From NCBI RefSeq assembly GCF_900186955.1, contig NZ_LT906438.1:3782001-3846000 (forward strand): a stretch of 64,000 bases of DNA, in the 5' to 3' direction. Origin of the DNA: Bacillus pumilus (GTDB lineage Bacteria > Bacillota > Bacilli > Bacillales > Bacillaceae). This document shows, piece by piece, positions 48,574-58,704 of this stretch. The notes beneath the pieces were generated by a model, which saw only the letters and a list, made by a program, of their open reading frames with translations, did not search any database and was not told the origin of the DNA. Made by a program: the position numbers and the translations under genes. Numbering within the stretch: the stretch's first letter is position 1; each line of letters begins with the position of its first letter.

Positions 48574-49221
48574 CAAAGCGGATATTGTTTGATGGACAAA
48601 CTGTTTAAGTGGAGAAAGCGGATGAATGATCGGAACGCCTGTCTCCTCTTTCATCTGCTGTGCCGCATGAACCATTGATAGTTGCATCACGCAAATGTCT
48701 CCACTTTTTTTCATACATCTTCTGAGCTGCTTTTTGATTAGCTCCTCATAATCCTGCATATCACCATTTAGGCAAAGGTGAAAGACATCCTCCATCACCA
48801 TAACCTCTGCATCAATCTGTTTGCCGTACTCTTTTGCATATGACTCAAGCCGCTTCATTGTCCCTTCCACTGTATTCGGGTTTGAAAACACAAGTTGAAG
48901 AGGCCCTTTTTTCTGACAAATCAGTTCAAATAACGGTTCATCAATCGGAACAATCGGTTGCTTAAAGAGATGCTGCTGATCACCCAAAGCGGCAATATAT
49001 TGTGTGCACGTGAGCAGAATGATGTCGGCTTCATCTTCTTTCATCAATTTGTTGATGGCATAGGTTTGCTGCTTGTGAGGATTAAAATCGGGATCTTTTG
49101 TGGCACGTTCTATAAATGATGAATCGACCGTGTGATGCAACTCAATATCTGTATCACCAAACACGTCTTCTATATAGGACTGATTAGACGGATGGGCATG
49201 AAGGCAGTGTAATCGAATCAT
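48565..49221 (-). CDS. Asp/Glu racemase superfamily protein
   Basis: A 218-residue protein with an aspartate/glutamate/hydantoin racemase-like fold. A Cys lies in LLTCTQYIA near residue 72-80, where such enzymes place one catalytic Cys, and a second Cys is in GDICVMQLSMVHAA near 178, followed by GVPIIHPL. Such pairs of Cys remove and replace a proton on the substrate carbon. The N-terminal RLHCLHAHPSN also matches the family start. Substrate unknown; a maleate isomerase or hydantoin racemase relative is possible. GAGGAGCG precedes ATG 49221, and it diverges from the catalase gene. Confidence 0.68.
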   Translation of the reverse strand: MIRLHCLHAHPSNQSYIEDVFGDTDIELHHTVDSSFIERATKDPDFNPHKQQTYAINKLMKEDEADIILLTCTQYIAALGDQQHLFKQPIVPIDEPLFELICQKKGPLQLVFSNPNTVEGTMKRLESYAKEYGKQIDAEVMVMEDVFHLCLNGDMQDYEELIKKQLRRCMKKSGDICVMQLSMVHAAQQMKEETGVPIIHPLSPLKQFVHQTISALKE

Positions 49222-49326
49222 CAGGTTCGCTCCTCGTGAAAGTTTTCAATCATTATATCAATCCTTGTATGAAATAGGGAGAAAGATGACCATATTGTTA
49301 GGGAGATATTGAAGGAGGGATTCGAA

Positions 49327-50916
49327 TTGAAAGAAGATCAACACCCTAAGCCATCTTCAGAGTCAGAAGACACTTTAACAAATCGGCAAGGTCACCCCGT
49401 AACAGACAATCAAAATATGAGAACCGTTGGAAATAGAGGCCCAACTACGCTTGAAAATTACGATTTCCTAGAAAAAATCAGTCATTTTGATCGCGAACGT
49501 ATTCCTGAACGTGTCGTCCATGCGCGCGGTGCAGGAGCTCACGGTTATTTTGAAGCCTATGGCACATTCGGTGACGAGCCCATTTCCACTTATACAAGGG
49601 CGAAGTTATTTCAGGAAAAAGGAAAAAAGACTCCTGTTTTCGTTCGTTTTTCTGCTGTCATTCACGGCGGTCATTCGCCAGAAACATTGCGCGATCCGAG
49701 AGGGTTTGCGATTAAATTTTATACAGAAGAAGGCAACTGGGACCTCGTTGGAAACAACCTGAAAATTTTCTTTATCCGAGATGCTTTGAAGTTTCCAGAT
49801 TTGGTTCATGCCTTTAAGCCTGATCCTGTCACCAATCGGCAGGACGGCGAGCGTATTTTCGACTTCGTTTCGCAATCTCCTGAAGCGACGCATATGGTGA
49901 CATTTCTCTTCTCACCTTGGGGCATCCCAGCAACCTATCGCCACATGCAAGGCTCAGGTGTCCATGCGTACAAATGGGTGAACCATGAAGGAAAAGCAGT
50001 GCTGGTCAAATATCACTTTGAACCGAAGCAAGGGATTCGCAACCTGACGCAAGAACAGGCTCAAGCGATACAAGGTGAAAACTTTAATCATGCCACACAG
50101 GATTTATATGAAGCCATTGAGCAAGGAGATCATCCTGAATGGGAGGTCTATGCGCAGATCATGGAAGATGATGCCCACCCTCACCTCGATTTTGATCCGC
50201 TTGATCCGACAAAGCTTTGGTACAAGGATGACTATCCATGGAAACCGATCGGACGGATGGTATTAAATAAAAATCCAGAAAATTATTTCGCAGAAGTTGA
50301 GCAGGTTGCCTTTGGGACTGGCGTTCTCGTAGACGGTTTGGATTTCTCAGATGATAAGTTGCTTCAAGGGCGCACCTTCTCTTACTCTGATACGCAGCGA
50401 TATCGTGTGGGACCGAACTATTTACAGCTGCCGATCAATGCACCGAAAAAGCATGTCGCCACGAATCAAAGAGATGGGCAAATGGAATACCAGGTCGATC
50501 AAGGCAAAGGGCAAAATCCCCATGTGAATTATGAACCATCGATCCTCGGCGGATTAAAAGAAGCAAAGCAGGCTGGAAAGGATCATACGCCTTTTGTAGA
50601 GGGTGACGTCAAACGGGAAGCCATTGACCGCCCGAACAACTTCGGACAAGCCGGAGAAACGTATCGCCGCTTCAATGATTGGGAACGTGAGGAATTGATT
50701 AAGAACTTAGTCAACACCCTTGCGACCTGTCAAAAAGACATTCAAGAGCAAATGATCGAAAACTTTACAAAGGCTGACCCTGATTACGGAAAGCGTGTCG
50801 CTGACGGCTTAAAAGCCTTCAAACAAGAACAGCCAAGCGGACCTATAGGGTCTACAGGCGCCGCACAAGCTGTAGACGAAGCGATTAACAACAGCACACC
50901 ATCAGATCCTTATTAA
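49327..50916 (+). CDS. Catalase, KatX-type
   Basis: A 529-residue clade 3-type heme catalase. Motifs are [21 protein letters not shown] near residues 52-72 with the catalytic His, [19 protein letters not shown] near 145-163, and the heme-ligand Tyr in [17 protein letters not shown] near 345-361. It breaks down hydrogen peroxide. TTG at 49327 is the start, because the TTG at 49309 lies in the GAAGGAGGG ribosome site and the KatX N-terminus begins MKDDQH. Sequence is close to B. subtilis KatX, a spore protein; in B. pumilus a KatX2 catalase is reported to be a major vegetative enzyme. Which role applies here is not visible. Confidence 0.93.
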   Translation: MKEDQHPKPSSESEDTLTNRQGHPVTDNQNMRTVGNRGPTTLENYDFLEKISHFDRERIPERVVHARGAGAHGYFEAYGTFGDEPISTYTRAKLFQEKGKKTPVFVRFSAVIHGGHSPETLRDPRGFAIKFYTEEGNWDLVGNNLKIFFIRDALKFPDLVHAFKPDPVTNRQDGERIFDFVSQSPEATHMVTFLFSPWGIPATYRHMQGSGVHAYKWVNHEGKAVLVKYHFEPKQGIRNLTQEQAQAIQGENFNHATQDLYEAIEQGDHPEWEVYAQIMEDDAHPHLDFDPLDPTKLWYKDDYPWKPIGRMVLNKNPENYFAEVEQVAFGTGVLVDGLDFSDDKLLQGRTFSYSDTQRYRVGPNYLQLPINAPKKHVATNQRDGQMEYQVDQGKGQNPHVNYEPSILGGLKEAKQAGKDHTPFVEGDVKREAIDRPNNFGQAGETYRRFNDWEREELIKNLVNTLATCQKDIQEQMIENFTKADPDYGKRVADGLKAFKQEQPSGPIGSTGAAQAVDEAINNSTPSDPY

Positions 50917-50920
50917 ATAA

Positions 50921-50955
50921 AAAAGAATGCAGCGCCTGGGCTGCATTCTTTTTGT
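50921..50955. terminator. Bidirectional terminator between catalase and quinone-reductase-like gene
   Basis: AAAAGAATGCAGC pairs with GCTGCATTCTTTT around six bases, with T runs on both strands. Confidence 0.92.
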
Positions 50956-50964
50956 ATTCATTGA

Positions 50965-51579
50965 TTAAGCGTTTTGACCTTTTTTGATCCATTCTGCTAC
51001 ATTGACTGTACGTTTTGCTTGATGTTTTGCAGCAGCTTCTGCGTCCTCTTGGATCTTTCCATTTTGGTCAACAGTGACACTCACGCCGTAAGGGTTGCCC
51101 CCTGCACCGTATAATGAGTCATCTGTGTATCCAGGAGCGGCAATAATCGCTCCCCAGTGGAACATCGTTGTGTAAAGACTGAGAATGGTCTGCTCCTGCC
51201 CGCCATTTGGGTTTTGTGCAGAGGTCATCGCACTCACTGCTTTGTTTGCCAATTTTCCTTGGAACCATAAGCCACCAGTTGTGTCTAAGAATTGCTTCAT
51301 TTGAGCCGGTAGGTTACCAAAACGTGTTGGCATGCTAAAGATGATGGCATCTGCCCACTCTAAATCACTTAATTGAACCTCTGGGACATCCTTTGTTTCG
51401 TCTAAATGTGCTTTCCATGCTGGATTTGATGCTACAACTGCTTCTGGTGCCAATTCAGCAACCTTTAATACTTTCACTTCAGCGCCAGCTTCTTTCGCTC
51501 CAGCCTCTGCCCATTTTGCCATCTGATAGTTTGTACCTGTTGAACTATAATAAATAATTGCTAATTTTACGTTTTCCAT
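50965..51579 (-). CDS. NAD(P)H:quinone oxidoreductase, WrbA-like flavodoxin
   Basis: A 204-residue flavoprotein. The FMN-binding motif IIYYSSTGTNYQMAK is near residues 7-21, FSMPTRFGNLPAQMKQFLDTTGGLW near 75-105 and a SAQNPNGGQE segment near 118. These match the WrbA/QacC-type family, which reduces quinones by two electrons and prevents semiquinone formation. ATG at 51579 is chosen because AAAGGAG lies nine bases before it; a longer in-frame start at 51633 has a weaker site. It is the last gene of the mhqO-mhqD-type operon. Confidence 0.88.
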   Translation of the reverse strand: MENVKLAIIYYSSTGTNYQMAKWAEAGAKEAGAEVKVLKVAELAPEAVVASNPAWKAHLDETKDVPEVQLSDLEWADAIIFSMPTRFGNLPAQMKQFLDTTGGLWFQGKLANKAVSAMTSAQNPNGGQEQTILSLYTTMFHWGAIIAAPGYTDDSLYGAGGNPYGVSVTVDQNGKIQEDAEAAAKHQAKRTVNVAEWIKKGQNA

Positions 51580-51651
51580 TTGTTCCATCTCCTTTTGTTT
51601 GGTTTGCCCAAAAAGCTTCTGTAAAAATCCCATCTATATTCCCTACCTTCA

Positions 51652-52260
51652 TTAAAATTGACGACGATACCATAATGCCGCAGCATCGACTTCTTCTCTC
51701 GTTAGCTGATGTCCGCGATTTTCCCAATGTAGTGTGACCGAAGCGCCTGCGCCTTGCAGCAATTGCTCAAGCTCCTGTGATTCCTCTGGACGGCACATTG
51801 GGTCATTTTCACCAGCTGCGATAAAGACTTGTTTCCCCGCCAATGAAGGCAATGAAACTCCGCGTCTTGGAACCATTGGATGATGCAGGATCGCTCCTTT
51901 TAACGCATCCTCGTAATGGAATAAAAGACTTCCTGCAATGTTCGCCCCATTGGAATATCCGAGAGCGACGACATTGTGACGATCGAACCCATATTCATCT
52001 GCTGCTTCTCCGATAAATGTATACAGTTCCTCTGTCCGCTCAATTAAATCCTGCTCATCGAAAACACCCTCTGCTAAACGTCTGAAAAAGCGCGGCATAC
52101 CGTTTTCCAACACATTCCCTCTCACACTAAGAACGGATGCGTCAGCATCTACTAAATCGGCAAGCGGCAATAAATCTTCTTCCGTCCCGCCAGTACCATG
52201 CAGTAATAACAAAACAGGTCTTTGTTCATTCTTTCCTTTTCGAAAAAGATGTTTCATCAT
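51652..52260 (-). CDS. mhqD: Carboxylesterase/phospholipase-type hydrolase MhqD-like
   Basis: A 202-residue alpha/beta hydrolase. LLLLHGTGGTEED near residues 17-29 forms the oxyanion region, GYSNGANIAG near 101-110 carries the catalytic Ser, and the Asp/His are in AAGENDPMCR near 150 and WENRGHQLT near 182. It resembles B. subtilis MhqD, part of the MhqR regulon for methylhydroquinone and catechol stress. The start overlaps the mhqO stop, so the two are coupled. Substrate unknown. Confidence 0.87.
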   Translation of the reverse strand: MMKHLFRKGKNEQRPVLLLLHGTGGTEEDLLPLADLVDADASVLSVRGNVLENGMPRFFRRLAEGVFDEQDLIERTEELYTFIGEAADEYGFDRHNVVALGYSNGANIAGSLLFHYEDALKGAILHHPMVPRRGVSLPSLAGKQVFIAAGENDPMCRPEESQELEQLLQGAGASVTLHWENRGHQLTREEVDAAALWYRRQF

Positions 52261-53207
52261 AAATCTCCTTTCCCTTTGATTTCTCTTACCTCAATAGGCA
52301 GTACAATTTGTTCAATCTGACTGCGTTGCGCCTCATATTGCGGTGGCAGTTTCAATGCTTCACCCATTGTTTCCACTGATTCGTCGTGTGCAAACCCTGG
52401 AGGATCAGTCGCAATTTCAAATAATATGCCGCCAAGCTCTCTAAAATAAATGGCATTGAAGTAATTTCGATCTTGCACAGGTGTCACTTGATACCCGCTT
52501 TGTGCAATATGTCTTTGCCAATCTAACTGATCCTGATCATCTGTCGCTCTCCATGCAATATGATGCACAACCCCAACACCCATACGTCCGCGTGCAACAG
52601 GTGTCTTGTTCACATCAATGACATTGCCTATCTCACCAAACGAACGAAATCTCACATAGTCCTCTTCTTCTCCAACGCGTTCAAATCCCATTGTTTGTTC
52701 TAGTAGCTGCATCGTTTGCTCAGGCTGTGATGTTAACAAAACAGCTCCGCCAAATCCTTTGATCGCAACATCTGGCGTAACGCCATTAAATGTCCACTCA
52801 TTTTGTTTCCCTTCCGCACGCTCTACAAGCTCAATCAACAAGCCGTGTGGATCTTCAAGTGAGAGAAAGGCTTCACCAAAGCGTTCAACCATTTCATAAG
52901 AAATATCAAATTGCTCAAGACGTTCCTTCCAGAAAGAGAAAGCGCCTGGCGGTACGACATATGTCGTCACGCCCACTTGACCTGCGCCAATTTGTCCCTT
53001 TTGAGCACCTGGCCAAGGGAAAAACGTGATAATCGTTCCCGGAGATCCTCCTTCATTTCCAAAATATAAATGGTAAGTACCTGGATCATCAAAATTCACG
53101 GTCTTCTTCACGAGACGAAGTCCTAAAACACCTGCATAAAAATCAACGTTCTCCTGAGGATGTCCTACAATTGCTGTGATATGGTGAATTCCTTCTGTTT
53201 TCTTCAC
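52257..53207 (-). CDS. mhqO: Ring-cleaving dioxygenase MhqO-like (two VOC domains)
   Basis: A 316-residue protein with two VOC halves. The first begins TEGIHHITAIVGHPQENVDF with a metal-binding His, and the second contains VVHHIAWRATDDQDQLDW near 218, with a Glu ligand in GILFEIATDPPGFA near 268. MhqO-type enzymes are thought to open the ring of hydroquinones or catechols. GTG at 53207 lies nine bases after AGGAGG and is preferred over the longer reading at 53228. Two MhqR-type operators lie upstream. Confidence 0.87.
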   Translation of the reverse strand: MKKTEGIHHITAIVGHPQENVDFYAGVLGLRLVKKTVNFDDPGTYHLYFGNEGGSPGTIITFFPWPGAQKGQIGAGQVGVTTYVVPPGAFSFWKERLEQFDISYEMVERFGEAFLSLEDPHGLLIELVERAEGKQNEWTFNGVTPDVAIKGFGGAVLLTSQPEQTMQLLEQTMGFERVGEEEDYVRFRSFGEIGNVIDVNKTPVARGRMGVGVVHHIAWRATDDQDQLDWQRHIAQSGYQVTPVQDRNYFNAIYFRELGGILFEIATDPPGFAHDESVETMGEALKLPPQYEAQRSQIEQIVLPIEVREIKGKGDL

Positions 53208-53275
53208 TTCTAATGACCTCCTAATCATGAAGTAACAAGCCTCTATTCATTATGTCTTTACTGACGTCTTTATAT

Positions 53276-53293
53276 TATCTCGAATTCGAGATA
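53276..53293. promoter_or_regulatory. MhqR-type operator 1
   Basis: TATCTCGAATTCGAGATA is a perfect 18-base palindrome matching the MhqR repressor operator (tATCTcgaAtTCgAGATa), 69 bases upstream of the mhqO start. Confidence 0.88.
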
Positions 53294-53313
53294 TTAAAAC
53301 AAAAAAATATATT

Positions 53314-53331
53314 TATCTCGAATTAAGGATA
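53314..53331. promoter_or_regulatory. MhqR-type operator 2 (imperfect)
   Basis: TATCTCGAATTAAGGATA, an imperfect copy with a complete left half, 38 bases from the first operator. It may be a second repressor contact. Confidence 0.6.
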
Positions 53332-53373
53332 TGATGTTTTTAAATAAAAGTCAACGATTTTTGTTTTTCCTTT

Positions 53374-53411
53374 TAAAAAAGCAGGTCTGCTTTTACATAA
53401 CAGACCTGCTC
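53374..53411 (-). terminator. Terminator after the fused permease gene
   Basis: AGCAGGTCTG pairs with CAGACCTGCT around 11 bases; U run on the reverse strand. Confidence 0.9.
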
Positions 53412-53419
53412 TTCCATGA

Positions 53420-54955
53420 TTATCGCAGTAATTTTTTCTTTTTTAAATAGGCTTTCGCTACCTGAAATGCATCCTTACCTTTCACATTCACTCCATAATT
53501 CATTTCTCTCATTTCATCGTCTGTGATTTGACCACCAAGCTTATTGAGAGAAGCCTCAATCTCAGGGTACTCCGTTAATGTCTCCTGCCTTAACAGCGGT
53601 GCTCCTTGATATGGCGGGAAAACATGCTGATCATCATCAAGCACCTTTAATTTGTATTGCCTCAATTCACTGTCTGTCGAATACGCATCGACTAAATTGA
53701 TATCTCCTTTTTGAATCGCTCGATACCGAAGCTTCGGTTCCATCGTCACTACATCATCAAAGGAAAATTGATAGGTCTTTTGAATACCTCGATACCCGTC
53801 CTGTCGATCAGAAAATTCTAAGGTGAATCCAGCCTTTATGCGATTCTTGATTTTAGCTAGATCAGAAATATTGGATACATCATATTGATCAGCTAGCGAC
53901 TGAGGCACGGCTAAAGCATACGTATTGTTGTAAGCCATCGGCTCAAGAAGGCGGAGCTGAAAGGATGATTCCAAACCGCGCCGCGCTTGCTCATACACTT
54001 TTTCTTTATCTGTGCTTTTCGCTGTTTGTTTAAGGAACTCAGAAATTGCAGTACCCGTAAACTCAGGATAAATGTCAATATCACCAGAACGTAAAGCTTG
54101 AAAAACAAAAGACGTCTTGCCAAGACCAGGCTTAAGATTGACTTGAATATCCGTATCCTGTTCAATTAAAAGCTTATACATCGAGATCAGAATTTCAGGC
54201 TCTGATCCTAGCTTTCCACCGATGGTGATTTCCTTCTTTTCTTGTTGAAATAGTAATGGGCCTGCGACAATAGCTCCTGCAATCACAGCAAAAATCGTCA
54301 CAGAAATCACAGTCTTTTTAAAAGAAATTTTCTCAAACGTACGCAGCACCACATCAAATAAGAGTGCGAGTAAGGCTGCTGGTATAGCGCCAATGACAAT
54401 GAGTGACATATCATTTCGGTCAATTCCCAGCAAAATCAGACTTCCTAATCCCCCAGCTCCGATCAGTGCGGCAAGTGTGGCAGTTCCCACAATGAGAACC
54501 ATCCCGGTTCGGATACCTGCCATGATGACTGGCATGGCCAGAGGCAGCTCTACTTTTAATAATCGTTTGCGGTGATTCATTCCCATGGCAAGCGCCGCTT
54601 CTCTCAGGGAAGGATCGACCTCCTGAATGCCTGTATATGTATTTCTTAAAATAGGGAGTAAGGCATAAACGACAAGCGCAATAATCGCAGGCACTTGCCC
54701 AATCCCAACGAGAGGAATCAGCAGGCCAAGCAGCGCAAGCGACGGGATTGTTTGCAAGACCGCCGTCACCCCAATCACCCATTCTGCAAGCTTTGGCACC
54801 CTCGTTAAATAGATACCTAAGGGAATGGCAATCAAAATGGCTAAAAATAAAGCAATAAACGAAATTTGAATATGCTCAAGCAAGGCGTGTCCCAATTGTT
54901 CTTTTCGATCCAATAACACACTGATCCAATCATTCATGTGACTCGCCCCTCTCAC
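53420..54955 (-). CDS. Glycine betaine/ergothioneine-type ABC permease fused to its binding domain
   Basis: A 511-residue fusion. Residues about 20-215 are a permease with the EAA-like loop EVDPSLREAALAMGMNHRKRLLKVELPLAMP near 115-145. A linker helix lies near 218-235, and residues 240-511 form a type-2 solute-binding domain (ITIGGKLGSEPEILISMY; DIYPEFTGTAISEFLKQT). OpuF, BilE and EgtU proteins share this layout and import glycine betaine, bile-related or ergothioneine substrates. The binding residues cannot be assigned by eye. It follows its ATPase gene with a 26-base overlap. Confidence 0.87.
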   Translation of the reverse strand: MRGASHMNDWISVLLDRKEQLGHALLEHIQISFIALFLAILIAIPLGIYLTRVPKLAEWVIGVTAVLQTIPSLALLGLLIPLVGIGQVPAIIALVVYALLPILRNTYTGIQEVDPSLREAALAMGMNHRKRLLKVELPLAMPVIMAGIRTGMVLIVGTATLAALIGAGGLGSLILLGIDRNDMSLIVIGAIPAALLALLFDVVLRTFEKISFKKTVISVTIFAVIAGAIVAGPLLFQQEKKEITIGGKLGSEPEILISMYKLLIEQDTDIQVNLKPGLGKTSFVFQALRSGDIDIYPEFTGTAISEFLKQTAKSTDKEKVYEQARRGLESSFQLRLLEPMAYNNTYALAVPQSLADQYDVSNISDLAKIKNRIKAGFTLEFSDRQDGYRGIQKTYQFSFDDVVTMEPKLRYRAIQKGDINLVDAYSTDSELRQYKLKVLDDDQHVFPPYQGAPLLRQETLTEYPEIEASLNKLGGQITDDEMREMNYGVNVKGKDAFQVAKAYLKKKKLLR

Positions 54956-55916
54956 TAGGTGAATCAGCTAAAAACTGAATCACAGCTTGACGATTCACTA
55001 GTCCAATTCGCTCCCCATCCTTTTCCACAGCCAATTCCTCATGCTTTGCCAATTGGGATAAGACCTCATCCAGCGTGGCATGTGCTGTGATCACTTCATA
55101 GCCTAAAAGAGCCTCGTGAGCCATTGGTCTAGCCAAGACTTCTAGCTCAAACGCTTGTTGTCCTACATGGCGAGCAGCCCCGGAGACAAACTCCCGAACA
55201 AAAGCATTGACTGGGTGTTGAACCAATTCCTCTGGACGACCAATCTGCACCACTTTCCCTTCCTTCATGATACAAATTCGATCACCAAGCCTCATCGCCT
55301 CCTGCATATCATGCGTCACGAAAACAATGGTCTTTTGAATACGGCGCTGCAAATCAAGCAGATCATCCTGCAATTTCTCCCTTGTTAGTGGATCTAACGC
55401 ACTAAATGGTTCATCCATCAGGATAATCTCAGGATCAGCTGCAAGTGCACGTGCCACACCGATACGCTGCTGCTGTCCACCAGATAGCTCTGACGGCTTT
55501 CGATGTCGATACATAGCAGGGTCAAGCCCAACCATCTGCATCAATTCATCCACTCGCTTTTTAATCTCGTTCCGACTCCATTGTTTGAGCTCTGGCACCA
55601 CAGCGATATTTTCTTCAATGGTCATATGAGGAAAAAGAGCAATTTGCTGTAGAACATACCCAATATCCCAGCGCAGCTCATACATATCATAATCGTTTAT
55701 TTTTTGACCCTTTATGTAAATCTCACCTTCTGTTGAAGAAATGAGACGATTGATCATTTTCAATGTTGTCGTTTTCCCGCTTCCACTAGGTCCAATGAAA
55801 ACAAAAAACTCACCTTTCTGAATCTCTAAATCAACAGATTCAACGGCATAACGCTCATCTGAAAATTGCATCGATACTTTCCTAAACTCAATCATCTTCC
55901 CACACCCTGACTGCAA
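54930..55916 (-). CDS. Osmoprotectant-type ABC transporter ATPase with CBS domain
   Basis: A 328-residue ATPase with Walker A GPSGSGKTTT near 40, signature LSGGQQQR near 143, Walker B LMDEPF near 163, and a C-terminal CBS-type region (near 265-325, VITAHATLDEVLSQLAK). This layout fits OpuCA/OpuBA-type ATPases, whose CBS domain can sense c-di-AMP or ionic strength. gdpP in this window makes c-di-AMP control plausible, but that is inference. It starts the two-gene operon, with ATG at 55916, and no clear ribosome site was confirmed. Confidence 0.9.
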   Translation of the reverse strand: MQSGCGKMIEFRKVSMQFSDERYAVESVDLEIQKGEFFVFIGPSGSGKTTTLKMINRLISSTEGEIYIKGQKINDYDMYELRWDIGYVLQQIALFPHMTIEENIAVVPELKQWSRNEIKKRVDELMQMVGLDPAMYRHRKPSELSGGQQQRIGVARALAADPEIILMDEPFSALDPLTREKLQDDLLDLQRRIQKTIVFVTHDMQEAMRLGDRICIMKEGKVVQIGRPEELVQHPVNAFVREFVSGAARHVGQQAFELEVLARPMAHEALLGYEVITAHATLDEVLSQLAKHEELAVEKDGERIGLVNRQAVIQFLADSPSERGESHE

Positions 55917-56061
55917 TTATTTTCTAGACTACCAATATGACAGATCGCCCCCGTATTTGTATAGAACAAACTGTCACTTTTTCTCTCTTTTACATACTTC
56001 CCCTAGGATGCCCGCCAAAAACAGCTCTAGCCAATTCGGATGAGATTCTTCGTGAGACAAT

Positions 56062-56096
56062 AAAAAAAGCGAAGAGCTCGAGGCTCTCCGCTTTTA
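56062..56096 (-). terminator. Terminator after rpsR
   Basis: AAGCG-AGAGC pairs with GGCTCT-CGCTT with a small mismatch; U run on the reverse strand. Confidence 0.85.
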
Positions 56097-56106
56097 AGTC
56101 AACGAC

Positions 56107-56352
<246 letters not shown>

Positions 56353-56386
56353 TCACACCTTTCCTTTAGTCAATTTTTCAGATCAA

Positions 56387-56932
56387 TTAGAATGGCAAAT
56401 CATCATCGGAGATGTCAATCGGTTTACCATCATTCGCAAATGGGTCATCATTGAAGCTATTTCCCTGATTACGATTTTGTTGGTTGCTTTGATTGCCATA
56501 TGGATTTTGACTTGGTTCATTTCCGAATGGATTCTGATCGTTTTGGCTACCGCCATAATACTGGCCTCCGCTATTGCCACCGCCGCTGTATCCACCTGAA
56601 CCAGCACCGCCGCTCTTAGGCTCAAGAAATTGAACACTTTCAGCTTGAACTTCTGTCACGAAGACACGCTGTCCTTGCTGATTTTCATAGTTTCTTGTCT
56701 GCAAACGACCGTCTACACCGGCAAGACTTCCTTTTTTCAAGAAATTAGCCACGTTCTCGGCTTGTCTTCTCCAAGTAACACAGTTAATGAAATCGGCTTC
56801 ACGCTCTCCAGATTGATTCGTAAACGTACGATTCACAGCTAGAGTAAACGTGGCTACAGCCGCACCATTAGGCGTGTAGCGAAGCTCAGGGTCTTTTGTT
56901 AGTCTTCCGACCAATACAACACGGTTTAGCAT
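56387..56932 (-). CDS. ssb: Single-stranded DNA-binding protein SsbA
   Basis: A 181-residue OB-fold protein. Residues 1-105 hold the DNA-binding fold ([23 protein letters not shown]), a Gly/Gln/Asn/Ser-rich linker follows (about 115-170), and the acidic tip DISDDDLPF recruits partner enzymes. It covers ssDNA at replication forks. It lies between rpsF and rpsR, the usual Bacillus operon. Confidence 0.97.
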   Translation of the reverse strand: MLNRVVLVGRLTKDPELRYTPNGAAVATFTLAVNRTFTNQSGEREADFINCVTWRRQAENVANFLKKGSLAGVDGRLQTRNYENQQGQRVFVTEVQAESVQFLEPKSGGAGSGGYSGGGNSGGQYYGGSQNDQNPFGNEPSQNPYGNQSNQQNRNQGNSFNDDPFANDGKPIDISDDDLPF

Positions 56933-56968
56933 ATTGAAAGACCACCTTTAAATATATATTTCAATGAT

Positions 56969-57310
<342 letters not shown>

Positions 57311-57331
57311 TTATATTACTCACAATTGTAT

Positions 57332-57360
57332 ATTATAACAAATTACTTGGCCTATGACAA
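57332..57360 (-). promoter_or_regulatory. SigA promoter of rpsF-ssb-rpsR
   Basis: Reverse strand TTGTCA (57355-57360) and TATAAT (57332-57337) are exactly 17 bases apart, a near-consensus promoter about 80 bases before rpsF. Confidence 0.85.
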
Positions 57361-57364
57361 GAAC

Positions 57365-58465
57365 CTATACATTAAAACGGAAATGAATGACGTCTCCATC
57401 TTTCACTACATATTCTTTACCTTCTAGACGGACTTTTCCAGCCTCTTTTGCAGCAGACATGCTTCCACCAGCAAGTAAATCTTCATATGCAACCGTTTCA
57501 GCACGAATAAACCCACGTTCAAAGTCCGTATGAATGATTCCAGCACATTCCGGTGCCTTCATTCCCTTTTTAAACGTCCAAGCGCGTACTTCCTGCTCAC
57601 CTGCTGTGAAATAAGTAGCTAAACCAAGAAGTGAATAAGATGCTTGAATCAGCTGATCTAGACCTGACTCTTTGATGCCAAGCTCTTCAAGGAACATCTG
57701 CTTCTCTTCTCCTTCAAGCTCTGCAATTTCAGACTCGATCTTCGCACATACGACGATGACTTCAGCATTTTCACTAGAAGCAAACTCACGGATTTGCTGC
57801 ACATATTCGTTGCCGTCATGATCTGCTACTTCATCCTCACTCACATTTGCTACATAAAGAACTGGTTTAGATGTGAGTAAATGAAGCTGTTTCACAAGCT
57901 TTTGCTGCTCATCTGTAAATTCTACAGATCTTGCCGATTTCCCAGCTTCAAATGCGTTCATTAGCTTCGACAAAATATCAAATTCAGCTACCGCTTCCTT
58001 ATCCTTTTGTTTTGCAAGCTTACTCACACGAGCCAAACGTTTTTCAACTGTTTCTAAATCAGCCAAAATCAACTCTAAATTAATGGTTTCGATATCTGAC
58101 ACAGGGTCAACCTTACCTGATACGTGTGTGATGTTATCATCTGCAAAAGCTCTCACCACGTGACAGATCGCATCTACTTGACGAATGTGAGAAAGGAATT
58201 TATTCCCTAAACCTTCACCTTTTGAAGCCCCTTTGACAATACCAGCAATATCAGTGAATTCAAAAGCAGTCGGAACTGTCTTTTTCGGCTGCACCAATTC
58301 TGTTAGTTTTTGCAAACGTTCGTCTGGAACTTCTACAATTCCGACGTTTGGATCAATGGTACAAAACGGATAGTTAGCAGACTCCGCTCCAGCCTGTGTA
58401 ATTGCATTAAATAGCGTTGACTTCCCGACGTTAGGTAAGCCAACAATACCAGCTGTTAAAGCCAT
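57365..58465 (-). CDS. ychF: Ribosome-binding ATPase YchF (YyaF)
   Basis: A 366-residue Obg-family P-loop ATPase. G1 GLPNVGKSTLF is at 8-18, G3 DIAGIVKGASKGEG near 70, the NKxD-equivalent position is altered (YVANVSEDE near 203) as in YchF, which prefers ATP, and a TGS domain lies at the end. It binds ribosomes in stress responses. AGAGGAG precedes the ATG. It lies upstream of rpsF on the same strand, as in B. subtilis. Confidence 0.96.
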   Translation of the reverse strand: MALTAGIVGLPNVGKSTLFNAITQAGAESANYPFCTIDPNVGIVEVPDERLQKLTELVQPKKTVPTAFEFTDIAGIVKGASKGEGLGNKFLSHIRQVDAICHVVRAFADDNITHVSGKVDPVSDIETINLELILADLETVEKRLARVSKLAKQKDKEAVAEFDILSKLMNAFEAGKSARSVEFTDEQQKLVKQLHLLTSKPVLYVANVSEDEVADHDGNEYVQQIREFASSENAEVIVVCAKIESEIAELEGEEKQMFLEELGIKESGLDQLIQASYSLLGLATYFTAGEQEVRAWTFKKGMKAPECAGIIHTDFERGFIRAETVAYEDLLAGGSMSAAKEAGKVRLEGKEYVVKDGDVIHFRFNV

Positions 58466-58662
58466 TCTTTCATCTCCTCTATATCAAACGTGCTCGTTAT
58501 ACTGCGTAATATGAACCTAGAGCAATTATAAGTAGGTTTACATGAAAAGACAAGCTAACCGTTATGCATTATCAATAGAAGAAACATTGCCAAAAAGAAT
58601 AAATCAATCCTTTAAAACGGGAATTTGCATCTAATTCTTCTATACAAAAGACAAATTTCATC

Positions 58663-58704
58663 AAAAAAGCATGAGGCCTACTTAAGCAGTTGGCTCCTCA
58701 TGCT
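58663..58704 (-). terminator. Terminator of the DUF951 gene
   Basis: AGCATGAGG pairs with CCTCATGCT; a U run follows on the reverse strand. The last codons and stop of the gene lie inside the hairpin. Confidence 0.85.
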
